Source: Candidatus Methylomirabilis sp. | GTDB taxonomy: Bacteria; Methylomirabilota; Methylomirabilia; Methylomirabilales; JACPAU01 | Length of the DNA stretch: 40,160 nt | Reading direction: 5' to 3' | Assembly: GCA_036000645.1 (NCBI GenBank) | Contig: DASYVA010000150.1 | Coordinates: forward strand, 1 to 40,160 | Shown here: one piece after another, positions 24,053 through 32,527 of the stretch | Layout of the letters: each line of letters begins with the position of its first letter | Position numbering within the stretch: the stretch's first letter is position 1 | The notes under the pieces: generated by a model | The model's database searches: none | The model's input: only the letters and a program-made list of their open reading frames with translations | What the model was told of the DNA's origin: nothing | Translations under genes and position numbers: made by a program

Positions 24053-26971
24053 CTAGCCCTCCAGCGCCCCCGGGACGATCTTCTTCAGGTAGGTGATGGC
24101 CGGCTGGGTGTTCAGGTGCTCGAGGACCCGATACCGCCGCGGATCCCGGGCCCGCCTGGAGACCTCGCTCGCCTCATCCTTCAGGTCGCCGAAGATGATC
24201 GCCCGCGTGGGGCAGGCCTGGGCGCAGGCGGGGACGATCTCCCCGTCCCGGACCGGCCGCCCCTCCGCCTTGGCCGCCCGCTTGCCACCCTCGATCCGCT
24301 GGACGCAGAAGGTGCACTTCTCCATCACGCCCATCGTGCGGACCGTCACGTCCGGGTTGAGCTGGAGATGGAGCGGCTCGGGCCAGGCCGCGGGGAACCA
24401 GTTGAACCGGCGGACCTTGTAGGGACAGTTGTTGGAGCAGTACTTGGTGCCGACGCACCGGTTGTAGACCTGGACGTTCAGGCCGTCCGGGTTGTGGTAG
24501 GTGGCGTAGACCGGACAGACCGGCTCGCAGGGGGCGCTGTCGCAGTGCTGGCAGAGCATGGGGAGGAAGCGGTGCTCGGGCCGGTCCCGCCCCCCCTCGT
24601 CCACGCGCTCGATCCGGATCCAGGACATCTCCCGCCCCCGGCCGACCTGCTCCTTCCCCACGATCGGGATGTTGTTCTCGGCGTAGCAGGCCACGACGCA
24701 GCCGCCGCAGCCGATGCACGCGTTGAGGTCGATGGCCATCCCCCAGCGGTGCCGGGGATGGGGGTGCTCGGGGTAGATCTGGAGCAGGTGCGGCCGCTCT
24801 CCCGGCAGCCGCCCGCCCTGGAGCGCGGCCAGGGAGACGCTCTGGACGATCTCGCGGTCGTGGGGCCTGTCGCTCCCCGCCACCGAGACGAGGGGATGCC
24901 GCCTCCCCGTCGGCCGCGCGGTCACCCGGGTCGCGACCCAGGGGAGACCCCCCGAGACCGCCTCGGGCTCGGGGGATAGCAGCGGGATCGGATTGGCGCC
25001 CCGGCCCGCCGCATAGCGCCCGAAGACCGTGTGCCCCTGCCCGACCGGGACCGCGACCGTTCCGGGGCGCACCCCGCCGGAGAGGTGGGCCGGCAACTCC
25101 ACTCGGCCGGCGGGGGACTCGAGCCGGAGCACATCCCCCTCCGCCACCCCCAGGCGCCGGGCATCCTCGGGGTGGACCTCCACCCAGTTGTCCCAGACGA
25201 TCTGGGTGAGCGGGTCCGGGAGCTCCTGAAGCCAGGGGCGGTTCGCCATCCGCCCGTCGTAGAAGGCGGCGGAGGGGTAGGGGATCAGGGTGAAGCCCTC
25301 GCCCTCCCCCGGGAGGGCCGGAACCTCGAAGCGGACCCGGACGGCCTCCGGGCTGAGCCGGACGGGCCGCGCCGCCGCGGGAGTGAAGAGCCCGCCCCGC
25401 TGCAGCGCGGCGGCCCAGAAGGTCTCGAAGTCCTCCGCGGGCCGCAGCCGCCGGTGCACGTCCCGCCACTGCTCTCGCAGGTACGCGGCGAAGTCCTCCC
25501 ACGGGAACGCCTTCGCCCTCCCGGAGCGCCTCGCCACCGACAGCAGGACATCGCCTAGCGCCCGCGTGTCGTACAGGGGCCGCATGACCGGCTGCTGGAG
25601 ACTGCGGACGCCATCCCAGGGCTCGTCGTCGCCCCAGGCCTCGAGAAAGGTATGGTCCGGCAGGACCAGGTGGGCCGCGGTCGCCGTCTCATCGGGGAAG
25701 GAGGCGAAGCTCACGACCAAGGGGACTTTCCGGAGCGCCTCCTCGAAGCGCGCCCCCTCCGGGAGGGTGAAGAGGGGGTTGACCCCGGCCAGGAGGAGCA
25801 GGGAGATCCTCCCGGCCTCCATGGCCAGGAGGAGGTCCCGCATCTCCCGGTAGGTGGAGGCCCGCCCCGCCGCAGCCGTCGGCCCAAAGCGGACCGTCTG
25901 GCCGAAGTTGCCGACCGCGTAATTGAGAAGGTGAACCGCCAGACAGGTCGCCGTTCCGCTCCCACCCCGGCCGTCCGCCAGGGCCAGGCTCGGGCGCCGC
26001 CGCGCGAAGGCGCGGGCCAGCACGCGGACCTTATCCCCCGAGATGCCCGCCCGCTCCGCGACCGCCTCCGGGGGGAAGGGGGCCGCGAACCGCCGCAGCG
26101 CGTCCTCTTCCCCGCCAGGGAGGCGAGGTGCCAGGCGCTCGGCGAGGATCGTGTGGAGCATCCCGAGGGCGAGGAGGCCCTCCGTCCCCGGGCGAACGGC
26201 GACCCACTCGTCGGCGCTGGCCCCCGTGAGGGAGAGGCGGGGGCCGATGTAGGCGAACCGCCCCATCCGGCCCTCCCGGTAGGCCCGCATGGCGGCGAAC
26301 TGGCGGGCGTGCTCCACGGGGGAGAGCCAGGTCTCCAGGAAGTCGGCGCCGAACGAGAGGACCACCCGCGCGGCCTCGAGGTCGTAGTAGGGGATCGCCT
26401 CGAGGCCGAAGGCGAGGCGGCTCGCGGTGCGGAGCGGCTCGTGGGCGATGGCCTCGTACCGGAGGCGCCGCCCGCCCACCGCCGCGAGCCAGGCCTCGAT
26501 GAGGCGGTCGAGGCTCCCCGTGAGGAGCGGGGTCACGAAGGAGATCCGGTCCCCGCGTCCCTTGAGCGCGGCGAGGTGCTCCGTCAGGAGCCCCTCCGCC
26601 TCGTCCCACGGGATCGCCTCCAGGGTGCCGTCTGCCTTCCGGCGGAGCGGCTGCCGGAACCGATCGGGGTTGTAGAGTCCCTGCAGACTCGCCTGGCCCC
26701 GAGCGCACAGGCCGCCCTGACTCACCGGATGGTCCGGGTTCCCCTCGACCTTGATCACGCGGCCGTCGACGGTCTTCGCCAGGATCCCGCATCCCGCCGG
26801 GCATTCCCGGCAGACGGTCGCGTACCAGGTGGCCTTCCCCGGCGCGATCTCCTCGGGCGGGATGAGGTAGGGGACGAGGGTCTCGGGGGGCTCCGCGCCG
26901 CAGCCCACCATGCCGGCCGCGGTTCCGCCGATGCCGACGATCTTGAGGAAGTCCCGCCGGTTGATCTCCAT
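24053..26971 (-). CDS. actB: Alternative complex III subunit B, molybdopterin-oxidoreductase-like and ferredoxin-like fusion
   Basis: 972 residues. A Tat signal (RRDFLKIVGIGG) leads into a molybdopterin-oxidoreductase-like domain (about 45-690), with CRECPAGCG and a fourth Cys in GGLCARGQ at its start. The C-terminal ferredoxin-like domain has CIGCGGCVVAC, CQHCDSAPCEPVCP, CVGTKYCSNNCP and CTFCVQR with a distant CAQACP, giving four Fe-S clusters. In ACIII this subunit carries electrons from quinol to the heme subunits and needs no molybdenum. The four N-terminal cysteines could hold an extra cluster. It follows actA by 10 nt. Confidence 0.93.
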   Translation of the reverse strand: MEINRRDFLKIVGIGGTAAGMVGCGAEPPETLVPYLIPPEEIAPGKATWYATVCRECPAGCGILAKTVDGRVIKVEGNPDHPVSQGGLCARGQASLQGLYNPDRFRQPLRRKADGTLEAIPWDEAEGLLTEHLAALKGRGDRISFVTPLLTGSLDRLIEAWLAAVGGRRLRYEAIAHEPLRTASRLAFGLEAIPYYDLEAARVVLSFGADFLETWLSPVEHARQFAAMRAYREGRMGRFAYIGPRLSLTGASADEWVAVRPGTEGLLALGMLHTILAERLAPRLPGGEEDALRRFAAPFPPEAVAERAGISGDKVRVLARAFARRRPSLALADGRGGSGTATCLAVHLLNYAVGNFGQTVRFGPTAAAGRASTYREMRDLLLAMEAGRISLLLLAGVNPLFTLPEGARFEEALRKVPLVVSFASFPDETATAAHLVLPDHTFLEAWGDDEPWDGVRSLQQPVMRPLYDTRALGDVLLSVARRSGRAKAFPWEDFAAYLREQWRDVHRRLRPAEDFETFWAAALQRGGLFTPAAARPVRLSPEAVRVRFEVPALPGEGEGFTLIPYPSAAFYDGRMANRPWLQELPDPLTQIVWDNWVEVHPEDARRLGVAEGDVLRLESPAGRVELPAHLSGGVRPGTVAVPVGQGHTVFGRYAAGRGANPIPLLSPEPEAVSGGLPWVATRVTARPTGRRHPLVSVAGSDRPHDREIVQSVSLAALQGGRLPGERPHLLQIYPEHPHPRHRWGMAIDLNACIGCGGCVVACYAENNIPIVGKEQVGRGREMSWIRIERVDEGGRDRPEHRFLPMLCQHCDSAPCEPVCPVYATYHNPDGLNVQVYNRCVGTKYCSNNCPYKVRRFNWFPAAWPEPLHLQLNPDVTVRTMGVMEKCTFCVQRIEGGKRAAKAEGRPVRDGEIVPACAQACPTRAIIFGDLKDEASEVSRRARDPRRYRVLEHLNTQPAITYLKKIVPGALEG

Positions 26972-26981
26972 CCCCCTCCCC

Positions 26982-27482
26982 CTAGCGGTGGCAGACGACG
27001 CAGTCGATGCTGACGGCCCGCTCCCGGTGGCAGCCCACGCAGGTGTCCATGGTCAGGGTCGCGAGGCGCGGGAGGCGCTCCAACGTTTCGACGGCGCCGT
27101 GACAGGTCTGGCACTCGAGCTCCGCCCGCACGTGGGGCCAGTGCTCGAAGTAGACGAAGTCGGGCAGCCAGGTCACCTTCGTCCAGGGGATCGGCTCCTG
27201 GCGCTCCCAGTACCCGGCCAGCTTCTGCACTTCGGGGCGAGCGGCCGCCGTGATCTTGTGACAGCCCACGCAGCGCTGGACCGACGGGATGCCGGCGACC
27301 GCCGCGGTCCGGGCGTGGACGTGGCAGTACAGGCAGGCGATCCGGTTGTCTCCCGCGTGGAGTTTGTGGCTGAAGGCGACGGGCTGTTCGGGGGCGGACG
27401 GCGGGCCGAGCGAGAGGGCCAGGGCACCCCCTCCGACAAGGGCGATCAGGAGGACCGCTGCCGCTGCTAGCCCGCTCCGCAT
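26982..27482 (-). CDS. actA: Alternative complex III subunit A, pentaheme cytochrome c
   Basis: 166 residues: N-terminal signal/anchor helix (4-26) and five heme motifs, CLYCH, CVGCH, CQTCH, CVGCH and CVVCH. ActA of characterised ACIII is a pentaheme subunit with the same role, moving electrons from ActB towards ActE. The HKLHAGDNRIACLYCHVHA start is typical. Oddly, no Shine-Dalgarno precedes ATG at 27482; the opposite strand shows GGAGGTGATC there instead, so initiation may depend on coupling with the cytochrome gene 17 nt upstream. Confidence 0.92.
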   Translation of the reverse strand: MRSGLAAAAVLLIALVGGGALALSLGPPSAPEQPVAFSHKLHAGDNRIACLYCHVHARTAAVAGIPSVQRCVGCHKITAAARPEVQKLAGYWERQEPIPWTKVTWLPDFVYFEHWPHVRAELECQTCHGAVETLERLPRLATLTMDTCVGCHRERAVSIDCVVCHR

Positions 27483-27498
27483 CGGAGGTGATCGATAG

Positions 27499-27894
27499 CT
27501 ATTGAGTGGGCTTGTAGGGAGGAACGGCCAGGGTCCGGATGTAGGCGATGACGTTCCAGATGTCCTGGTCTTTCAACTGGCTCGACCAGGGGGGCATGAG
27601 GGGCGACTTCCCCACGCTGGCCCCGCCCCCCTTGATGATATCGAACAGGTATTGATCCTTCAGGGCATTCATGTACTTCCCGTCGGCATGATTGCGGGGC
27701 CTGGGCGAGAGGGCGGCGGCGGCCGGGCCATCCCCCTTCCCGGTGGGCCCGTGGCAGGATGAGCAGAGGAGATCGTAGCGCTGCTTCCCCGCCTTCGGAT
27801 CACCCTTCTGCTGGGCAAAGCCTCGGAGCGGCGTCAGGACCAGGATGAGGACGGACAGGAAGACCGTGCACCCGACGAACCTGGCTCCTCTCAT
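27499..27894 (-). CDS. Secreted monoheme cytochrome c
   Basis: 131 residues with a signal peptide ending near GFAQQ and a class I cytochrome domain: CSSCH at about residue 44, then GPTGKGDGP and a distal Met in SPLMPPWSSQL, ending QDIWNVIAYIRTLA. It probably shuttles electrons in the periplasm between the porin-cytochrome pair upstream and ACIII downstream. ATG at 27894 follows GAGGAGGCACGGGA. The longer open frame upstream lacks similarity. Confidence 0.9.
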   Translation of the reverse strand: MRGARFVGCTVFLSVLILVLTPLRGFAQQKGDPKAGKQRYDLLCSSCHGPTGKGDGPAAAALSPRPRNHADGKYMNALKDQYLFDIIKGGGASVGKSPLMPPWSSQLKDQDIWNVIAYIRTLAVPPYKPTQ

Positions 27895-27973
27895 TCCCGT
27901 GCCTCCTCTCTCGCTTGGGCGCGTGCCCGGCGACCCCCTTCTTATACCGCATCCCTGGACGGACGGGAAGAGC

Positions 27974-28001
27974 AGAATATGAAGGGGGCGGGACAGATCA
28001 A
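27974..28001 (-). promoter_or_regulatory. Possible sigma-70-type promoter upstream of the cytochrome c/ACIII genes
   Basis: On the minus strand TTGATC and TATTCT are separated by 16 nt in the 134-nt spacer behind the barrel gene. A second AT-rich stretch (GGTATAAGA) follows near 27943. It could give the ACIII part of the operon its own transcript; it is weak evidence in a single sequence. Confidence 0.3.
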
Positions 28002-28028
28002 CGGCGGCGTTCCGGGCGGGGGCCGGCA

Positions 28029-30344
28029 CTAGAAGCGATAAATGAGGCTGAGGGCAATGACGTGGGCGACGTAGTCGTCCACCCGGTCGCCCAGGAAGAC
28101 ATCGAGGGAGGGAGAAACCGTTCCGGCTGCGTTGACGTTCGAGTTGGTCATGAAGGGGTCAAGGTCGTCCGTCTTGAAATTGGACAGGTTGAAGTGCTCG
28201 AAGCGGTACTCGGCCTTCACCGTCAGGTTCTTCACGATGTGATATCGGAGAGCCGCGATGAAGGTCTGGAGGGTGTCCTTGATGTCCGGCCAGTCGACGG
28301 CATTGCCGCCATCCGGTGCGGCCGTCGTGCCGGGGACTCCCGTGGCCCCGGTCTTCGCCTTGGCGATCTCGAGGACATAGGAGAGGCTCGCATCCAGGCG
28401 GTCCGGGATGAGGAGGATGTCCGCCCCGACCCCGGCCGTGTGGACCTGCTCCTCCGAGGTGCTCGACCAGTCGTTCAGCGAGCTGTCCACGGCCACTCCA
28501 CCGGAGACAGGCCGCCACCGGGAGTCTTGCTTGAACTGGATGTTCTCGAAGGTGTACCAGGCCGAGAGTGCGAGCCGCTCGAGGGGGCGGTAGCCGATAT
28601 CGGTCCCGACGCTCCACCGCTCGTCTTCGGTCAGGCCGAGGGTGGTGTCATCGTAGTCCGTCAGGCCGTAGCCGCCGGTGAAGGCCAGGGTAAGGTCGTC
28701 CCGCGGGCTGAACTGGGCCAGGAGGTCCACCTGATTCCGAATCCGGTCGGCCTCGTCGAACTTGCGGAGGAGGGTGGACTGCCCCGTGGTAACGGAGGTG
28801 GAGAAATCCGCCTCGTCGATGATGGTGTGCGCCAAGTGGGCGAAGGTATTGTAGTCGGTGCCGCGCCGGATGCCGAACCGGTAGCCGGCCCTCAGCAACG
28901 CAGAGGCCACCGGCTTGTAGTCGATGGCAGCCTTCCAGGTATGCTCATCCGTCCGGATGACCTCGCGATGGTCACTCCGGTCCCACCGTTCCCACTCGTA
29001 GCCCAGCTTGAGCGTGGCAGGACGGGCGAGCCGGTAGGAAGCATCCAGGCTGGCGTTGTGCGTGCGGTGGTCCATCGGCGTGTTCCCGCGGTCCTCATCC
29101 GAAAGGCTTTGGTCATTCACCACATGCCCGTCGAAGATCAGAAGAGGGATGTTGCTGTCGTAGTCATAGAAGCGGTAGCGGGCGGTCAGGCTCAGGTCCC
29201 GCAGGGGACGGCCTGTCAGGACCAGGTTCGCGAGCAGGGTCCGCACTTCGCCATCAAGGCCACTCGCTGGGAGGGCCAGCGAAGCACCCGCATTACCTGT
29301 GGGGATGTTTGCATTGATCGTATGGGGGACGAAGGGGTCGTTCTGAAACCGCATCCCGTAGGAGAAGGTGCCTGCGAAGCGCGCCGGGAAGTCCACAGGG
29401 AGCGTGACCGCGCCCGAGAGGCGGATGGTGTGGGCAGAGTTATCCGGCGCCAGGTCCGTCCGACCTCGCCCAGGGGTACTCGTTCCGCCGGCACCACTGG
29501 CGGTGAACGCCCCATCCGTCAACTGCAAGGGGTTGTCTATCGCTACCGTGTCCAGATCATTTTCGTAGAAGGAGCCGGTGTAGTCGAGCCGGAGGCTCCA
29601 GGTGTCCCGCGCCACCTGGATCCCCCCGGTCACTTCGTGCGTCCGCTCGTCGATCGGGGCGGCGACGTTGGCGAAGTTGCCCCCCGGACTGGCGAACCCC
29701 ATTCCAAAGGGGCGGGTCCCCTCCTTCTGTTGGACCCAGTAGCTGGTATCGACCTCCAGGTCGGCCAGCGGCCGGTAGAAGAACCCGATTCGGCCGGTCT
29801 GGAGTCGGAAGCGGAGGGGGACGGCGGTCGCCCCGCTCAAGGCGCTCTGGAGGGCCGCGCTCTTCAGAGCGCTCGTCCCCAGCCCTTGAATGGTGCTCTG
29901 TGTGGCGTCGGGGAAGTCCAGGGCCCCGCCCCCCTGGTCGCTATAGAGGGTCCGCGCGGTGTTGCTGAAGACGTGGACGAGCTCGTCGAACTCTAGCTCC
30001 AGCCGGTACCGGCCGTAGCGGCCGCTCGCGACCTCGTAGTGCTGGTCCCGCTCGGCGATGTCGGTGGCTGAGCCCTCGAAGTAGTACTTCCCTTCCTTCC
30101 CCTCCAGGAGGAGCCGGGCGTTCCCGAAGACCCCCGGCCGCTGCTCCCGGTACTCCTCGTACTTGGAGGACCCAAAGGCGCTGGAGCCCTCGGGGACGAA
30201 GCGGCCCCCCACCTCGACCTCGCCCGTCGCGGTAACAACCCCGAGATCGACCTGAGCCGAGGCCACGGACGGGATGGTCAGCAGTACCCCTAGGGCTCCC
30301 GCCAGGCTGGCAACTCCGGGAAACCGCATCCCTCTCGCCCCCAT
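28029..30344 (-). CDS. MtrB/PioB-family outer-membrane beta-barrel
   Basis: 771 residues: signal peptide (to about 31, ending ASA), an opening GEVEVGGRFVPEGSSAFGSSKYEEY typical of the MtrB family (quoted up to 20 at a time: VTATGEVEVGG, FGSSKYEEYREQ), then alternating strands with aromatic girdles and a C-terminal Phe in HVIALSLIYRF. No cysteine occurs in the whole protein, so the CxxC of Shewanella MtrB is missing. MtrB barrels enclose a decaheme cytochrome (MtrA) and let electrons cross the outer membrane in iron reduction or oxidation. The decaheme gene lies 14 nt upstream. ATG at 30329 is an alternative start. Confidence 0.88.
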   Translation of the reverse strand: MGARGMRFPGVASLAGALGVLLTIPSVASAQVDLGVVTATGEVEVGGRFVPEGSSAFGSSKYEEYREQRPGVFGNARLLLEGKEGKYYFEGSATDIAERDQHYEVASGRYGRYRLELEFDELVHVFSNTARTLYSDQGGGALDFPDATQSTIQGLGTSALKSAALQSALSGATAVPLRFRLQTGRIGFFYRPLADLEVDTSYWVQQKEGTRPFGMGFASPGGNFANVAAPIDERTHEVTGGIQVARDTWSLRLDYTGSFYENDLDTVAIDNPLQLTDGAFTASGAGGTSTPGRGRTDLAPDNSAHTIRLSGAVTLPVDFPARFAGTFSYGMRFQNDPFVPHTINANIPTGNAGASLALPASGLDGEVRTLLANLVLTGRPLRDLSLTARYRFYDYDSNIPLLIFDGHVVNDQSLSDEDRGNTPMDHRTHNASLDASYRLARPATLKLGYEWERWDRSDHREVIRTDEHTWKAAIDYKPVASALLRAGYRFGIRRGTDYNTFAHLAHTIIDEADFSTSVTTGQSTLLRKFDEADRIRNQVDLLAQFSPRDDLTLAFTGGYGLTDYDDTTLGLTEDERWSVGTDIGYRPLERLALSAWYTFENIQFKQDSRWRPVSGGVAVDSSLNDWSSTSEEQVHTAGVGADILLIPDRLDASLSYVLEIAKAKTGATGVPGTTAAPDGGNAVDWPDIKDTLQTFIAALRYHIVKNLTVKAEYRFEHFNLSNFKTDDLDPFMTNSNVNAAGTVSPSLDVFLGDRVDDYVAHVIALSLIYRF

Positions 30345-30358
30345 CTCCCGCTCCCTCC

Positions 30359-31282
30359 TCAACGCGTGAAGGCGAAGCCGGACGGATGGTTGGAACCGTG
30401 GATGTTCTGGTGGCACTGGAGGCACGCCCGGCCGATCACGAACTTGTTGGTCGGGAGCCGTGCCTCGGTCGGGTGGCGGCTCTCCACGTGGCACTGCTGG
30501 CAGACCCGCGGCGGGGAGAGCTTCAGCATCTTGTCCCGGACCCCCCCGTGCGGGTCGTGGCAGTTCATGCAGTTTTCAGCGACCGGAGCATGCTCCCAAA
30601 GGAACGGGCCCCGCTTGTCGGCGTGGCACCGGTAGCAGTTGTCGTTGGGAGAGTCCACCGGCAGCAGGGCCTTGCTTACGGTCCCGTGCGGGTTGTGGCA
30701 GGAGGTGCAGGTCATCTTCCCCTCCCGCAGGGGCATGTGGGCGTTCCGGAAGGTCTGGGAGCGGCGGGTCAGGTGGCACTGGGCGCAGGTGTCGATCTCG
30801 CTCGCCTTGGCCAGGAGGGCCTTCTCGGAGGTGCGCTGCATCACCTGATGGCACGAGGTGCAGCCCACGTCCCGCCCTTCGTGCGGGCTCCCCTGCCAGT
30901 AGAGCCGCTTCCCCTTCTCGTGGCAGGTGAGGCAGACGGCGTTTTCCTTTTCGACGGCCTCGGCCGTCTCCCGCCGGAACGTGGTCAGGCCGCCCACTCC
31001 CTTCCCGCCCCCGGCCTCCACGTGCGCCTTCCCGGGCCCGTGGCAGGCCTCGCAGCCCCGCAGCATGAGGGGCGTGCGGGCATTCTGCTCGGTAAAGACC
31101 TTCGCGTGCATGGTCTTGGCGAACGCGTCCTTGAGGGGCTCATGGCAGGTGAGGCAGGTGTCGGAGCCGACGTACCCGTTCGGGGCCTGAGGCTGGGCTG
31201 CGGCAACAGACGGCAAGGAGAGGAACAGCAGACCGAGGAGGAGCAGCGAGGCCCGGAGACCGGGCGGGGGCGCCTCTCTCAT
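30359..31282 (-). CDS. Decaheme c-type cytochrome, DmsE/MtrA family
   Basis: 307 residues with a signal peptide (to about AAAQ) and exactly ten CxxCH motifs: CLTCH, CEACH, CLTCH, CTSCH, CAQCH, CTSCH, CYRCH, CMNCH, CQQCH and CLQCH. The order and the GYVGSDTCLTCHEPLKDAF and NIHGSNHPSG segments match DmsE/MtrA proteins, which sit inside an MtrB barrel as a heme wire. The partner barrel follows directly. No surface decaheme protein (MtrC type) is seen here. ATG at 31282 has GGAGGA 6 nt before it. A sigma-54-type promoter lies 135 nt upstream. Confidence 0.93.
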   Translation of the reverse strand: MREAPPPGLRASLLLLGLLFLSLPSVAAAQPQAPNGYVGSDTCLTCHEPLKDAFAKTMHAKVFTEQNARTPLMLRGCEACHGPGKAHVEAGGGKGVGGLTTFRRETAEAVEKENAVCLTCHEKGKRLYWQGSPHEGRDVGCTSCHQVMQRTSEKALLAKASEIDTCAQCHLTRRSQTFRNAHMPLREGKMTCTSCHNPHGTVSKALLPVDSPNDNCYRCHADKRGPFLWEHAPVAENCMNCHDPHGGVRDKMLKLSPPRVCQQCHVESRHPTEARLPTNKFVIGRACLQCHQNIHGSNHPSGFAFTR

Positions 31283-31416
31283 CGGCACTCCTCCAGCTGG
31301 TTGGTCAGGGGTAGGGAGCCCCTATACCATCGGTCCCTGCGGGCAGTCAACTGCTTTCCTGCCGGTTCCCCGCTTGGTCGTCAGCCGCCGGGCGGCGGTT
31401 GTGGCCGGCGGGGAGA

Positions 31417-31431
31417 GCACGTAGGATGCCA
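31417..31431 (-). promoter_or_regulatory. Sigma-54-type -24/-12 promoter of the porin-cytochrome/ACIII operon
   Basis: The minus strand reads TGGCATCCTACGTGC; the -24 half equals the other sites and the -12 half has GTGC in place of TTGC, still with the needed GC. Predicted start near 31405. It could drive all nine genes down to actE. Confidence 0.6.
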
Positions 31432-31530
31432 GGCTGCAGCCCTTTTGTCCCCGACGCCGCAACCCACGAATTGCCAAGCGATTCGCGGGCGCCCACACGG
31501 ATCTGTAGCCGCGCCCCGAAGCATCCGGCC

Positions 31531-31548
31531 TGAGGCATACCTGCCCCA
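31531..31548. promoter_or_regulatory. Dyad TGAGGCA-N4-TGCCCCA, candidate activator site
   Basis: TGAGGCATACCTGCCCCA keeps the right half of the shared palindrome and most of the left. A lone half site TGGGGCA lies at 31603-31609. It is 100 nt upstream of the -24 element. The rest of the 31283-31675 spacer shows no gene. Confidence 0.5.
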
Positions 31549-31675
31549 CCGTTTTTCTCTAACACCGCGGCGCCGCTTGCCTCCGGGGAATCCACCGCAG
31601 AGTGGGGCAGGGCAACCACAGCGGGGCGTCAACGCCCCAACATCCTCGCGGCGGACCTTCCCTCGGGGCGAGGGC

Positions 31676-32527
31676 TCATCGTTGCTGGCTGGGGCCGAAC
31701 CGCGAGATTTCGGCCAGCCGGTCGAGGGAGAGGACCCCCTCGTAGCGCTGGCCCGCGATGATCCAGGTGGGGTACAGCCGGATGCCAAGGCGCGCGCACA
31801 GCTCGGGCCGGGCGCGCGGCCCTCTGGGGTCGCACTCGATGTACGGTAGGAAATCCGCCGCGGGCCCGAACCGGGCCTTCTGCTCCCCGCACGCGGGTCA
31901 CCAGTAGGCGCCGTACATGACGGCTCCGCTGTCAGTAAGGTGCCGGGCAAGGACCTGCGGATACCCGCCGGCCTCCCGCGGGCCGCCCAGCGCGAACCCG
32001 CCGGCGCCGAGGCCAACCGTCGCCAGGGCGGTAACCGCCGCGAGCGCGAAGAGCCGGGTCGGGCCCAGGGGCGGCCGCCGCTCGGTCGGGGCCGGGCGAC
32101 GCACGAGAACCACGGCGAGCAGCGCAACCGCGATGCCGGCCGAGAGGAGACAGGAGGCGCAGAGGGCGCCGATCAAGAAGACTTGGAGCGCCGTAAGCAG
32201 TGCGGAGAAGGAAACCCCCCCCACGGCCAGGAGGAAGGCGGCGAGCCACCGTCGCGCGTCCAGCCCGAGAAGCGCGAGTGTCCCGACCGCCGCGTAGAGC
32301 ATGGCGCCCCAGAGCGCGGTCGGCAGCCCGAGGAAGACGGCATACCGGCTCGCCTGGACGGCTTCGCAGCCGCTGCCGGCCACGCAGAAGGGGGCGCTGC
32401 CGGCTGCGAGCTTGGCGACGGTGAGGGAGCCCGCCAACAGAAGCCCGGCGGCCGAGAGTCCGACGAGCACCCAGTCGGGCCGGGGATTCTCGGATCGCGA
32501 GCGGGGCGCTCTTCTTCCCCTGCTCAT
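31676..32527 (-). CDS. VKOR-thioredoxin fusion, selenocysteine at codon 210 (UPAC)
   Basis: 283 residues when TGA at 31898-31900 is read through. The first part is a vitamin K epoxide reductase domain of four or five helices with loop cysteines 48 and 54 and active-site CASC (Cys123, Cys126). The thioredoxin-like part begins GAVMYGAYW, then TGA, then PACGEQKARFG and ends with PTWIIAGQRYEGVLSLDRL and TGA at 31676. Homologs have YWCPHC, so TGA replaces the attacking Cys. VKOR fusions oxidise thiols in the periplasm using quinone; here it would control cysteines of the many cytochromes encoded beside it. ATG overlaps the upstream stop (ATGA). Confidence 0.9.
31863..31877 (-). promoter_or_regulatory. 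Candidate bacterial SECIS hairpin for the VKOR gene
   Basis: GGCCCG and CGGGCC form a perfect 6-bp stem around GTT, starting 20 nt after the in-frame TGA. A smaller stem (CCCGC-GT-GCGGG) lies directly behind the TGA at 31886-31897. Either or both could position SelB. Confidence 0.5.
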
